The translations under genes and the position numbers were made by a program. Positions 27,972-36,050 of a DNA stretch of 46,727 bases are shown here, in pieces. The notes below the pieces were generated by a model. It had not been told where the DNA came from and ran no database searches. It worked only from the letters and a program-made list of their open reading frames with translations. The stretch's first letter is position 1; the number at the start of each line of letters is the position of its first letter. The DNA is taken from contig JANQSH010000193.1 in the NCBI GenBank assembly GCA_028284145.1, forward strand, positions 1 through 46,727, read 5' to 3'. This DNA is from Planctomycetaceae bacterium (GTDB lineage Bacteria > Planctomycetota > Planctomycetia > Planctomycetales > Planctomycetaceae).

Positions 27972-30900
27972 ATATCAGCAACGGCTACATGAGGATCTCT
28001 CCGGGCTGCTTAACGGTGAAGTCGCCTTCGATCCGTTAGTGGTCGCCATGTATGCCAGCGATGCGAGTCTGTACGAAATTTCTCCGCTGGGGGTTGTTTA
28101 TCCCAAAGATCATGATGATGTCGTTCAGTTGGCGAAATACGCCAGCGAAGTGAACTTGCCACTCATCCCGCGCGGGGCCGGTTCGGGAGTGGCCGGTGGC
28201 GCGATTGGTGAGGGTTTGATTGTCGACTGCTCGCGGCATCTTCGCGCCATCGAAGCAATCCACCAGACAACGGTCCGGGTTCAGGCGGGGGTTACACTGC
28301 AACAACTCAATACCGTGTTGCGCGAGTATGGGCGGTATTTTTCGCCCGATCCTGCCAATGCCAGTGTCACCACGGTGGGGGGAATGCTGGGAGTTGACGC
28401 CGCAGGCTCGCATGCCGTTCGCGTAGGGTCGATGCGCGATCACGTACTAAGCCTGCTAATGGTTTTGGGCAATGGCGAGTCGATCGAAGTCGGCGAAGAA
28501 GCGGTTGGATATGAATCGACCGTTCCCAACGACATGGAAGAAGCGATTCAACTGGCCCAGGAGGATTGGACCAGCCACAAGCAGATTCTGATCAGTAAAC
28601 TGGCCAAGCTGCTGCGGGACAATACCGCATTGATCAACGAAAAACAGCCTCCCCTGCCACGGAATTGCAGTGGCTACTTGTTGCAGGGCGTACTGGTTCA
28701 GGATCGGCTTCAACTGAATCGCATGCTGGTGGGGTCGGAAGGAACTTTGGGCCTGTTCACCGCTGCCACGTTGCACACTTCTCCTTTGCCCGCGCATCGT
28801 GGTGTTGTGTTGATGCTGTTTGGCGGTCTGGAACCAGCATTGCATGCCGTGCAGACGATTGCCGAATACCAACCGAGTGCGTGTGACCTCCTGGACCGCC
28901 GACTGTTGAGTTTGGCACGGGAGGCAGACCGTCGGTTTGAACGCATCATTCCTTTGACGGCCGAAACCGCACTGATTGTCGAAATGACGGGACTCAGTGA
29001 TAAACAGGTCCGACGGCAGATTCGGTCTGTTGTTGCGGCGGTGGAAGCGCAGTTTGACGCGACATCACAACGTTACGGCGGCGGCAGTGGGATGGTCGTC
29101 GCGGCGGAGGCATACGCTTTCGAAGATGTGGAATTCCTGTGGACGCTACCAACACGTGTTGTGCCACACCTCATTCGCTTACGTGGATCGAGCCGGGCGT
29201 TGCCTTTTGTTGAAGACATCGCGGTTGCGCCGGAAAACCTGCACGATGTTCTCAAGCAGGCCCAGAGGGTGTTGCAGAAATACGAAGTGACCGCTTCGCT
29301 GTACGCTCATGCCGCTTCGGGGCAGATTCATCTTCGCCCGTTCCTGCCGCTGCCGAAACCGGAAGATGGTTCGCGCATCGAGGCGATTGCCCGGGAACTG
29401 TATCAGATGGTTATTGCAGCCGGCGGGACCATCAGTGGGGAACATGGTGACGGGCTTTCGCGCACTGCATTTCTGCGAACTCAGTATGGCGATTTGTACC
29501 GGGTCTTTCGGCAGGTGAAGGATCTGTTCGATCCGCATAATATCATGAATCCGGGAAAAATCATCAGCGACAACCCACATCTCACCTCGCAGAATTTGCG
29601 ACGATTTGAGAAGCCGCAGAAAGCCACCGGTCTCGATCCGGAACTTGTGGAATTGCAACTGCAATGGACTCCGGATCAGTTGGCTGATACGGCGTCGCGA
29701 TGCAATGGTTGTGGCGTTTGCCGAACGACGGATACGGCATTGCGAATGTGTCCCTTTTTTCGTGAAGATGCTGTGGAAGAGGCGTCCCCGCGTTCCAAGG
29801 CGAATGTCGTACGGGCGCTGATGTCGGGTCGTATCGACCAGGATGAATTCACGTCCGAGTCAATGCGGCGGCTGGCGTCGCTCTGTTTCAACTGCAAGCA
29901 ATGTGAGTTGGAATGTCCGTCGAATGTGAACATTCCGCAGATGATGATCGAAGCCAGGGCCGCCTATGTTGCATCCAACGGAATGTCCCGGGCCAACTGG
30001 ATTCTCTCACGCGCTCATTCCTTTGGTGCCTTTGGCAGCATGATGTCGCTGGCAACCAACTGGGCGTTGCAAAGCCCGGTGATGCGATGGGGATTGCAAA
30101 ATCTGTTCGGCATTTCGCGGCATCGCAAATTGCCCCGTTTTGCCCGGCGTTCGTTTTTGCGTACGATTCGTCGCGACCTGTACGACCGGCCGGCGCTGGA
30201 TGCCAACCCACGACCGATTGTGTACTTCGTCGATCATTATGCCAACTATCACGACCCGGAACTGGCCCGCGCTTTTGTTTCCATCGCTCATCATAACGGA
30301 ATTCCGGTCCATGTCCCGCGTGATCAGACCGGATCGGGTATGGCGATGATCTCCGCTGGCGATTTGACTGCTGCCAAAGAAGTGGCAGAAGAGAACGTGT
30401 CACTGTTGGTGGAACTGGCACGGGAACGATTTCCGATTGTTTGCACCGAACCAGCCGCGGCGCTCTGCCTGAAGTATGAATATCCGAATCTGATCGATCA
30501 TCCTGATGTAAAAATGGTTGCCGACCAGGTAGTGGAAGCAGGACAATGGCTGCATGGTCTGCACCAGGAGCAGAAGCTGAGGACCGATTTTCAGCCGCTG
30601 AAACTGGATGTTGGCTATCACACCCCCTGCCATCTCAAAGCGTTGGGGACAACTCAACCGCTGAAAGAGCTGCTCGCTTTGATTCCCGAATTGCACCTCC
30701 ATACAATTGAGAAGGGATGTTCCGGAATGGCTGGTGCGTTCGGTTTGACACGCGAACACTTTCGCACGTCGATCCGCATCGGCTGGCCGCTGATCAACCG
30801 CATGCGTTTACCCGATTTGGATGCGGGTGCGACGGAATGCAGCAGTTGCAAAATTCAGATGGAGCAGGGAACACCCACGCCGACGTTACATCCGCTGAAA

Positions 30901-30981
30901 CTACTCGCGCTCGCATATGGAATCATGCCCGAGTTGCAGCGAAAACTGAAACCCTCTCGTGAGAAGCTGGTGGTAACATGA
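27955..30981 (+). CDS. Fused FAD-linked oxidase and Fe-S dehydrogenase (D-lactate/glycolate type)
   Basis: The 1008-residue protein fuses a GlcD-like FAD half and a GlcF-like iron-sulfur half. FAD half (about 1-530): the PP-loop RGAGSGVAGGAIGEG, VTTVGGMLGVDAAGSHAVRVG, VGSEGTLGLFTAATL and the C-terminal GTISGEHGDGLSRT. Iron-sulfur half: two [4Fe-4S] motifs, CNGCGVCRTTDTALRMCPFF and CFNCKQCELECPSN. A CCG-type domain follows with TPCHLKAL, KGCSGMAGAFG and ATECSSCKIQMEQG. It should oxidise a 2-hydroxy acid such as D-lactate or glycolate and pass electrons to the quinone pool. The start is GTG at 27955 or GTG at 27964, both overlapping the preceding gene. Its stop overlaps the moaD start by 4 bp (ATGA). 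The exact substrate cannot be read from the sequence. Confidence 0.9.
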   Translation: MAAVDEYQQRLHEDLSGLLNGEVAFDPLVVAMYASDASLYEISPLGVVYPKDHDDVVQLAKYASEVNLPLIPRGAGSGVAGGAIGEGLIVDCSRHLRAIEAIHQTTVRVQAGVTLQQLNTVLREYGRYFSPDPANASVTTVGGMLGVDAAGSHAVRVGSMRDHVLSLLMVLGNGESIEVGEEAVGYESTVPNDMEEAIQLAQEDWTSHKQILISKLAKLLRDNTALINEKQPPLPRNCSGYLLQGVLVQDRLQLNRMLVGSEGTLGLFTAATLHTSPLPAHRGVVLMLFGGLEPALHAVQTIAEYQPSACDLLDRRLLSLAREADRRFERIIPLTAETALIVEMTGLSDKQVRRQIRSVVAAVEAQFDATSQRYGGGSGMVVAAEAYAFEDVEFLWTLPTRVVPHLIRLRGSSRALPFVEDIAVAPENLHDVLKQAQRVLQKYEVTASLYAHAASGQIHLRPFLPLPKPEDGSRIEAIARELYQMVIAAGGTISGEHGDGLSRTAFLRTQYGDLYRVFRQVKDLFDPHNIMNPGKIISDNPHLTSQNLRRFEKPQKATGLDPELVELQLQWTPDQLADTASRCNGCGVCRTTDTALRMCPFFREDAVEEASPRSKANVVRALMSGRIDQDEFTSESMRRLASLCFNCKQCELECPSNVNIPQMMIEARAAYVASNGMSRANWILSRAHSFGAFGSMMSLATNWALQSPVMRWGLQNLFGISRHRKLPRFARRSFLRTIRRDLYDRPALDANPRPIVYFVDHYANYHDPELARAFVSIAHHNGIPVHVPRDQTGSGMAMISAGDLTAAKEVAEENVSLLVELARERFPIVCTEPAAALCLKYEYPNLIDHPDVKMVADQVVEAGQWLHGLHQEQKLRTDFQPLKLDVGYHTPCHLKALGTTQPLKELLALIPELHLHTIEKGCSGMAGAFGLTREHFRTSIRIGWPLINRMRLPDLDAGATECSSCKIQMEQGTPTPTLHPLKLLALAYGIMPELQRKLKPSREKLVVT

Positions 30982-31238
30982 CCGGTCAACCACAGGAGTT
31001 CAAAGTCTGTCTGTTCGCCCGTGCCAGAGAAGTTGTTGGTGCCGAATCGGTAACTCTGCATCTGACCGGCTCAGCCAGCATCACAACATTGCGTGAGGCA
31101 CTGGTGGAACAGAATCCCGAACTGCAACCGATGGCAGACAATCTGTTGTTCGCCATTAATCAGGATTACGCTGCCAACGACACCGCAATTTCACCCGACA
31201 GCGAAATTGCCTGTTTCCCACCTGTTTCAGGTGGATAA
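30978..31238 (+). CDS. moaD: Molybdopterin synthase sulfur carrier subunit
   Basis: MoaD carries sulfur as a C-terminal thiocarboxylate and gives it to cyclic pyranopterin monophosphate in the MoaD-MoaE complex. The 86-residue protein has a ubiquitin-like pattern: VCLFARAREVVGAESVTL at the start, and the essential C-terminal Gly-Gly in FPPVSGG. Its ATG overlaps the stop of the FAD/Fe-S dehydrogenase gene (ATGA), so expression is coupled to that enzyme. The stop TAA at 31236-31238 is followed immediately by repeat copy E, and moaE begins 115 bp later. Sulfur activation probably uses the ThiF/MoeB-like enzyme at 24354-25409. Confidence 0.92.
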   Translation: MTGQPQEFKVCLFARAREVVGAESVTLHLTGSASITTLREALVEQNPELQPMADNLLFAINQDYAANDTAISPDSEIACFPPVSGG

Positions 31239-31334
31239 GAGTGCATCACACTTCTTCGTGGCGCGATGGACGTTTTTCGGTACAAATACAGATCGCCGCG
31301 AGCGAGAAGTGTCACATGAAAAAGTAAACTGCTC
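31239..31334 (+). repeat. Interspersed ~100-bp repeat, copy E
   Basis: The element starts at the base after the moaD stop codon with GAGTGCATCAC and ends with GTAAACTGCTC 19 bases before the moaE ATG. It fills the whole moaD-moaE gap. It is one of the more diverged copies: the central hairpin is poorly conserved. The GTCACATGAAAAAGTAAAC tail is clear. Confidence 0.85.
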
Positions 31335-31353
31335 AATTCCACGAACGAATCCC

Positions 31354-31779
31354 ATGACTGACAGCCACATTGAACTGACACACGACGAAATCGACTATCC
31401 CGCGCTGACTGAACGGGCCCGGTCAACGAAGTCCGGCGCGGTCGTATTGTTTCTCGGCACAGTTCGGGAATTCACACACGGTCGACAGACGACATCGCTG
31501 GTTTACGAAGCCTACCCCGAAATGGCGCGGGCGAAACTGGCGGAACTGGATCAGGAGGCCCGCGACAAATGGCCGGTCGACAACCTGGCCATCGTCCACC
31601 GATTGGGACCATTGCAACCTGGTGATCTGGCGGTCGCGGTGGCAGTCAGTTGTCCGCATCGCAAGGACGCCTTCGAAGCCGGGCAATTTTTGATGGACCG
31701 TATCAAGGAGGTCGTTCCGATCTGGAAGCAGGAAAACTGGGCTGATGGTTCAACTGAATGGGTACATCCCGGTACGTAA
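31354..31779 (+). CDS. moaE: Molybdopterin synthase catalytic subunit
   Basis: MoaE binds cyclic pyranopterin monophosphate and adds two sulfurs delivered by MoaD, giving molybdopterin. The 141-residue protein contains GAVVLFLGTVREFTHGR, LVYEAYPEMA, the substrate-binding stretch VHRLGPLQPGDLAVAVAVSCPHRKDAFEAGQFLMDRIKEVVPIWKQE with its catalytic lysines, and TEWVHPG at the end. It starts at the ATG at 31354, directly after repeat copy E. No Shine-Dalgarno sequence is evident. The frame stays open upstream through repeat copy E into moaD, but this has no protein-like content and is not part of the gene. Confidence 0.95.
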   Translation: MTDSHIELTHDEIDYPALTERARSTKSGAVVLFLGTVREFTHGRQTTSLVYEAYPEMARAKLAELDQEARDKWPVDNLAIVHRLGPLQPGDLAVAVAVSCPHRKDAFEAGQFLMDRIKEVVPIWKQENWADGSTEWVHPGT

Positions 31780-31829
31780 GGTCAATTCACGATTGAAACG
31801 AAAATAAAAATCTTGTGAATAGGAGGATT

Positions 31830-31967
31830 GTGATTAACGATGTGAAAGTGAAGACGAGCGGCAACTGGCTGTGTGCTGGAAAAGCCGACAACATTGCTGC
31901 AGCTTTACGCGAAAACGCCTGGAACCTTCAACGCTTCTTTGGCAAACTCGGGAAAACAAACAATTGA
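31830..31967 (+). CDS. Possible small basic protein, 45 residues
   Basis: A perfect AGGAGG (31821-31826) precedes a GTG at 31830, and the frame runs to a TGA at 31965-31967. The product has a hydrophilic start, then ADNIAAALRENAWNLQRFF, a plausible amphipathic helix, and a basic tail KLGKTNN. The spacing from AGGAGG to the GTG is only 3 bases. An in-frame GTG at 31842 with 15-base spacing is the other option. It lies between moaE and moaA on the same strand. Neither start is ideal, and I do not recognise the protein, so it remains a candidate only. Confidence 0.35.
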   Translation: MINDVKVKTSGNWLCAGKADNIAAALRENAWNLQRFFGKLGKTNN

Positions 31968-32018
31968 GCCGCCCTGCCAGATTCTGCCAGCGAAGTGACG
32001 TGATCAACTTCATCGTGG

Positions 32019-32030
32019 TACAATGACGTT
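32019..32030 (+). promoter_or_regulatory. Candidate -10 element directly before moaA
   Basis: TACAAT at 32019-32024 ends six bases before the moaA ATG. A loose -35 match, GTGACG at 31995-32000, lies 18 bases upstream. If used, transcription would start at or very near the A of the ATG, giving a leaderless message. No Shine-Dalgarno sequence precedes this start, which agrees with that idea. Confidence 0.4.
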
Positions 32031-33023
32031 ATGAACCAGCTTGTCGACTCCTTCCAACGCGTACATACGAATTTGCGGATCAGCGTGACTGATCGCTGCA
32101 ACATTCGCTGCTTTTATTGCATGCCGGCGGAGAATGTCGTCTTCATGCAGAAGTCCCACCTGCTGACGTTCGAGGAAATCGAGCGGACAGTGCGAATCGC
32201 AGTCAGTTTGGGCGTGAACAAAATCCGCCTGACGGGTGGGGAACCGCTGGTTCGGCAGGATCTGCACAAACTCATTGGTAAACTGTCGCATATCGAGGGA
32301 ATTCAAGACCTCGGCCTGACAACCAACGGCATTCTACTGGCGGAACAGGCCCGACAACTGCATGATGCCGGTTTGAGCCGATTGAATATCAGCCTGGATG
32401 CACTCGATCCGAAACTCTTTCGGGAAGTGACCCGACGGGATGGTTACGAAAACGTCATCGCCGGTATTGAGGCTGCCCAGCAGGTCGGTTTTGAGCGGAT
32501 CAAAATCAACGCGGTTTCGGTCCGCAATTTGACCGAAAGCCAGATTGTTCCGTTCGGTCACTTTTCGCGTGAGTCGAACGTGGAAATCCGGTTTATTGAG
32601 TTCATGCCTTTGGATGCCGACAACGCCTGGGAACGGGAGAAAGTTCTTTTCGCGCATGAAATCATCAAGACGCTTTCTGAAGAAATTATGCCGCTGATTC
32701 CGACCGATGAGGATTCACCCGAATCTCCTGCGACTGGATTTCAATTCGCCGATGGCGTCGGCCGAATCGGTTTTATCTCGTCGGTCTCGCAACCGTTCTG
32801 CATGAGTTGCAATCGATTTCGCCTCACTGCCGATGGTAAACTCCGTAACTGTCTGTTCAGCCTGGAAGAGGCCGATATCAAATCTCTGCTGCGTGGCGAC
32901 GGGACGGACGCCGAAATTCGGCAGGCGATGCTCGACAGCATCGCGGCGAAGAAGGAAGGACACGAAATCAACACCGCGCGGTTCATTCAACCCGACCGCC
33001 CCATGTATTCGATTGGCGGTTAG
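32031..33023 (+). CDS. moaA: GTP 3',8-cyclase (radical SAM)
   Basis: MoaA carries out the first step of molybdenum cofactor synthesis, converting GTP with S-adenosylmethionine into 3',8-cyclo-GTP, which MoaC then rearranges. The 330-residue protein has the radical SAM motif Cys23-x3-Cys27-x2-Cys30 (TDRCNIRCFYCMP) and KIRLTGGEPLVR. The C-terminal second cluster is CMSCNRFRLTADGKLRNC, and the functionally important C-terminal Gly-Gly ends the protein (IGG). It starts at the ATG at 32031. Its TAG stop at 33021-33023 touches repeat copy F. No moaC, mogA or moeA occurs in the window. Confidence 0.96.
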   Translation: MNQLVDSFQRVHTNLRISVTDRCNIRCFYCMPAENVVFMQKSHLLTFEEIERTVRIAVSLGVNKIRLTGGEPLVRQDLHKLIGKLSHIEGIQDLGLTTNGILLAEQARQLHDAGLSRLNISLDALDPKLFREVTRRDGYENVIAGIEAAQQVGFERIKINAVSVRNLTESQIVPFGHFSRESNVEIRFIEFMPLDADNAWEREKVLFAHEIIKTLSEEIMPLIPTDEDSPESPATGFQFADGVGRIGFISSVSQPFCMSCNRFRLTADGKLRNCLFSLEEADIKSLLRGDGTDAEIRQAMLDSIAAKKEGHEINTARFIQPDRPMYSIGG

Positions 33024-33120
33024 AACGTGTTACGTTCTTGTGTGTCGCGATGGACGTCGTTTGGCCTGCAAATGCAGTCTCCCACGAGCCCGGGACGTCA
33101 CACGAAAAGGTAAACTGCTC
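33023..33120 (+). repeat. Interspersed ~100-bp repeat, copy F
   Basis: The first base of the element is the G of the moaA TAG stop codon. It starts GAACGTGTTAC and ends GTAAACTGCTC. The central stem is CTGCA pairing with TGCAG (33067-33078). The element fills nearly the whole space between moaA and the cysteine desulfurase gene, ending 32 bp before the latter's ATG. Confidence 0.9.
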
Positions 33121-33152
33121 CAATCTGTTCCAGCGATCTCAAGTCTTTTTCC

Positions 33153-34325
33153 ATGACCGACCCGCAGCACATCTATCTCGATAACGCCGCCACCAGCTTT
33201 CCCAAGCCGGAATCGGTTTACGATGCGGTTGATCATTACCAGCGGGAACTCGGTGCCGCTGTTGGTCGGGGCAGCTCGAAAAAGTCGCTCGATGTGCAAC
33301 GGGCGGTTGATCGTTGTCGTCAACAGGCAGCCGGGTTGCTCGGTGCGACATCACCGAAACAGATCCTTTTCACTTTCAACGGAACCGATAGCCTCAATAT
33401 CGCGTTGCATGGCCTGCTTGAATCGGGCGATCATGTTGTTGCGTCTCAACTGGAACACAACTCGGTGCTGCGACCATTACGCGAACTGGAAAAACGCATC
33501 GGTATTGATGTGACAATCGTACAAGCCGACTCCGAAGGCCGCATCGCGCCCGAAGATGTTCGCGTGGCGATCAGATCAGAAACCAGACTGGTCACATTGA
33601 TACATGCCTCCAACGTGATCGGCACAATTCAACCGATCAATGATATTGGTCAGATCGTACGCGAATCCGGGGCATTGTTTCTTGTCGACGCGGCTCAATC
33701 CGCCGGGCATTTACCAATTGACGTCGCCAATTCTCCAATCGACTTGCTCGCCTGCCCGGGACACAAAGGTCTGCTTGGCCCGCTGGGGACCGGTTTGCTT
33801 TTCATTCGCCCGGGTCTGGAAGAACAGATCAGGAGTTTCCGGCAGGGAGGCACCGGCAGCGTGAGTGAAGAGGAGCATCAACCTCACACCATGCCGGACA
33901 AGTTGGAATCCGGCAATCATAACGCACCCGGTCTCATTGGATTGGAAGTGGGATTGGATTGGATTGTTGATTGCGGAATCGATTCACTGCGCGAACACGA
34001 GATGCAGCTCACCACACGATTGCTCGACGGACTTCTGCAGCTTGACGGCTTACAGGTCTACGGCACGCGGAGTGCGGAAGAAAGCGTTGGCGTGGTAAGC
34101 GTCTCTTTACCTGATTTCGAACCGCAGGTACTCGCTGCATTACTGGAAGACAACTTCGCCATCCAAACTCGCGCTGGTCTGCATTGCGCGCCAGGTGCAC
34201 ACTGTTGCCTGGATACGTTCTCGTCAGGTGGGACTGTCCGATTCAGTCCGGGTCCCTTCACGAGGGAAGAGGAAATCGATGCTGCCGTTTTCGCAATGAG
34301 TGAATTGATGCGGGAACTGAAGTGA
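33153..34325 (+). CDS. Cysteine desulfurase family, class V aminotransferase
   Basis: The enzyme removes sulfur from cysteine with PLP and passes a persulfide to acceptors. The 390-residue protein shows IYLDNAATSFPKPESV at the start, the His in QLEHNS, the Asp in LFLVDAAQSAGH that contacts PLP, the PLP lysine Lys205 in CPGHKGLLGP, and the catalytic Cys345 in RAGLHCAPGAHC. FNGTDSLNIALHGLL and the short active-site loop resemble SufS/CsdA-like group II enzymes. Its position after moaA and near moaD suggests a sulfur donor for molybdopterin synthesis, but Fe-S or general supply is also possible. It is the last gene of the rightward series that starts at 27474. Confidence 0.88.
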   Translation: MTDPQHIYLDNAATSFPKPESVYDAVDHYQRELGAAVGRGSSKKSLDVQRAVDRCRQQAAGLLGATSPKQILFTFNGTDSLNIALHGLLESGDHVVASQLEHNSVLRPLRELEKRIGIDVTIVQADSEGRIAPEDVRVAIRSETRLVTLIHASNVIGTIQPINDIGQIVRESGALFLVDAAQSAGHLPIDVANSPIDLLACPGHKGLLGPLGTGLLFIRPGLEEQIRSFRQGGTGSVSEEEHQPHTMPDKLESGNHNAPGLIGLEVGLDWIVDCGIDSLREHEMQLTTRLLDGLLQLDGLQVYGTRSAEESVGVVSVSLPDFEPQVLAALLEDNFAIQTRAGLHCAPGAHCCLDTFSSGGTVRFSPGPFTREEEIDAAVFAMSELMRELK

Positions 34326-34795
34326 TTTCATTCGGATTTGGTTTTATCGTGAGGCACTCGAGAAGAGTGATCAAAACAATGTGATCATTTCCCGCATGAG
34401 CCGGACATATGCTTTCGGGTCACACAGCGAGAGTCGGCTTGTTTGCCACTCGAACCGCGCGTAATCGCTCGTGTCATCATCCTGCCCAGGAATGAGGCAT
34501 CAGATTCTGTGGGCGCGTTTGGCACACTCACTATCAAAATGCGCGGTATAGCGCGCTGAATCAGATCATGTACGGCAATCCTCAATGAGCGCAGGTTCCC
34601 GGACGATGGAACAGTCGAGTAAACCAACATGTCTCGCACGAACTCTCGTGTCCACAAGATGCGAAAAGGTAACGTGAGTCAGATTGGTGTTGCACATGGA
34701 GTCGGAATGGAGTGCGTTACCTGACATGATCGGAAGCGTCAAGGGAGACGTTTGTCACGCCGCCCCATCAAATTTACTGACAAGGAGGATATACC
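34326..34795. other. Intergenic region with possible decayed coding sequence
   Basis: This 470-bp gap has no convincing gene. On the minus strand, 34375-34554 contains protein-like runs, DYARFEWQTSRLSLCDPKAY and HFDSECAKRAHRI, in one frame interrupted by a TGA, with a further TGA just upstream. This could be a degraded gene. A different frame on the same strand stays open for 90 codons but looks less protein-like. A CACTC/GAGTG hairpin with a 5-base loop lies at 34355-34369, shortly after the cysteine desulfurase stop. A strong ribosome-binding site (AAGGAGG, 34782-34788) marks the right edge. Confidence 0.4.
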
Positions 34796-35920
34796 ATGCG
34801 GAAATGGCTTTTCGTACCCCCAATGCTCTTTTTATCTCTGGCCCTTTTGCCTGCGGTCATGGCCGAAACACAATTGTCCGGCGATGCGTTAGCGGAAAAC
34901 GTCGCGAATACGAACATCTCAGAAAACATCTTTGATCAGGCGCTCTTCCAACCGGAACAAGATAACCGTACCGTTCTCTGTTCCTGCGAAGCGTGTGACA
35001 CGCCCTGTGGGGTCGGTTGCATTTGTGGTGACAATTGCCAGTACGATGGCGGCTGTGGTTGCCTGACGTCGAGATGCCCATTGAATGGGTTGATCAAACC
35101 GAGTGATCGTTGCTTTGACGATTTCATCAGCCCGATGATCAACTTCGTTCACTTTGAAGATCCTCGGACGGTCACAGAAATTCGTCCCATTTTCGTTCAC
35201 CAGAACGTTCCCGGTCGACTGGGACCAGGTGCCATTCCCGCTGGTGGTTCGGTTCAACTCTATGCCATGCATTTTCGCGCGGCTTTGACCGATCGACTGA
35301 GTCTGGTGGGTGTCAAAGATGGGTACATCGTCGACAAAACCGGTGGCACTTTGGATAACTTGCTGGATGACGGCTGGGCAGCGGTCACTGCCGGATTGAA
35401 GTACAATCTGGTGCGGGATGTCTGCAAGGGCCGATTGGTGACGGTTGGAGCCAACTACGAACTTCCTGTTGGCTCGCAGCGTGCTTTGCAGGATGTTGGC
35501 GATGGCGAGTTCCACCTTTACATCACCCTCGGTCAACGCCTGCTTTGTGGCGATGCTCACTTTCTGACCAGCTTCGGGTACCGCGTGCCGGTAAATGACA
35601 ACCTGCAGACGACCTCTGTGCATTGGTCAAACCACATCGACTTCCGCCTGACTGAAAAGACCTACATCTTCACGGAAGTTGCCTGGTGGCACTGGACGGA
35701 TGACGCAACCAACGGAACGGCACTTGGTGTCGCAGGTCAGGATCTGTTCAACCTTTCGGCGAGCAACGTCGCAGGCAATGATCTTGTGACACAAAGCGTT
35801 GGCGTCAAATTCAAGCCTTGCCGCTCGACGGAAATCGGTATTGCCTACGAATTCCCGCTGACCGACTTCGAGGACATTATTGAAGATCGATTCATAGTCG
35901 ACCTGATCTTCAGATATTGA
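34796..35920 (+). CDS. Outer-membrane beta-barrel protein with cysteine-rich N-terminal segment
   Basis: The 374-residue protein has a signal peptide (about 1-22, ending near AVMA). Residues 62-94 contain ten cysteines (62, 64, 67, 71, 75, 77, 81, 87, 89, 94). From about residue 105 to the end, alternating polar and hydrophobic short strands suggest a beta barrel, closing with the aromatic end DLIFRY typical of outer-membrane proteins. Strand-like blocks include TEIRPIFVHQNVPG, YAMHFRAALTDRLSLVGV and TQSVGVKFKPC. A perfect AAGGAGG seven bases before the ATG suggests strong translation. A dispersed inverted repeat follows the stop. The cysteine segment could bind metal or form disulfide links. 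A pore or adhesion role is guesswork. Confidence 0.8.
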   Translation: MRKWLFVPPMLFLSLALLPAVMAETQLSGDALAENVANTNISENIFDQALFQPEQDNRTVLCSCEACDTPCGVGCICGDNCQYDGGCGCLTSRCPLNGLIKPSDRCFDDFISPMINFVHFEDPRTVTEIRPIFVHQNVPGRLGPGAIPAGGSVQLYAMHFRAALTDRLSLVGVKDGYIVDKTGGTLDNLLDDGWAAVTAGLKYNLVRDVCKGRLVTVGANYELPVGSQRALQDVGDGEFHLYITLGQRLLCGDAHFLTSFGYRVPVNDNLQTTSVHWSNHIDFRLTEKTYIFTEVAWWHWTDDATNGTALGVAGQDLFNLSASNVAGNDLVTQSVGVKFKPCRSTEIGIAYEFPLTDFEDIIEDRFIVDLIFRY

Positions 35921-35982
35921 TGCATCAGTGACCGTCAGCACGTGCCAACCGTGCGACTCGTCAAAATCAAGCAAGAAATTTT

Positions 35983-36038
35983 GACAGGATGACAAGATTT
36001 ACAGGATCATTCTTTCCTGTCGATCCTGTAATCCTGTC
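35983..36038 (+). terminator. ACAGGAT inverted repeat, likely terminator
   Basis: TTACAGGATC (35999-36008) and GATCCTGTAA (36022-36031) form a perfect 10-bp stem with a 13-base loop. It is extended by GACAGGAT (35983-35990) and ATCCTGTC (36031-36038), with a bulge. TTTTTT follows at 36045-36050. It lies about 60 bp after the outer-membrane protein stop and converges on the PDZ gene. I recall the same ACAGGAT-type sequence as a dispersed repeat in many environmental bacterial genomes. Confidence 0.7.
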
Positions 36039-36050
36039 TGTCTCTTTTTT

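Noticed and set aside
31093-31353. Frame running through moaD and repeat copy E into moaE
   Set aside because: Within moaD it is out of frame with the real protein, and through the repeat it encodes no recognisable sequence. MoaE homology begins at 31354.
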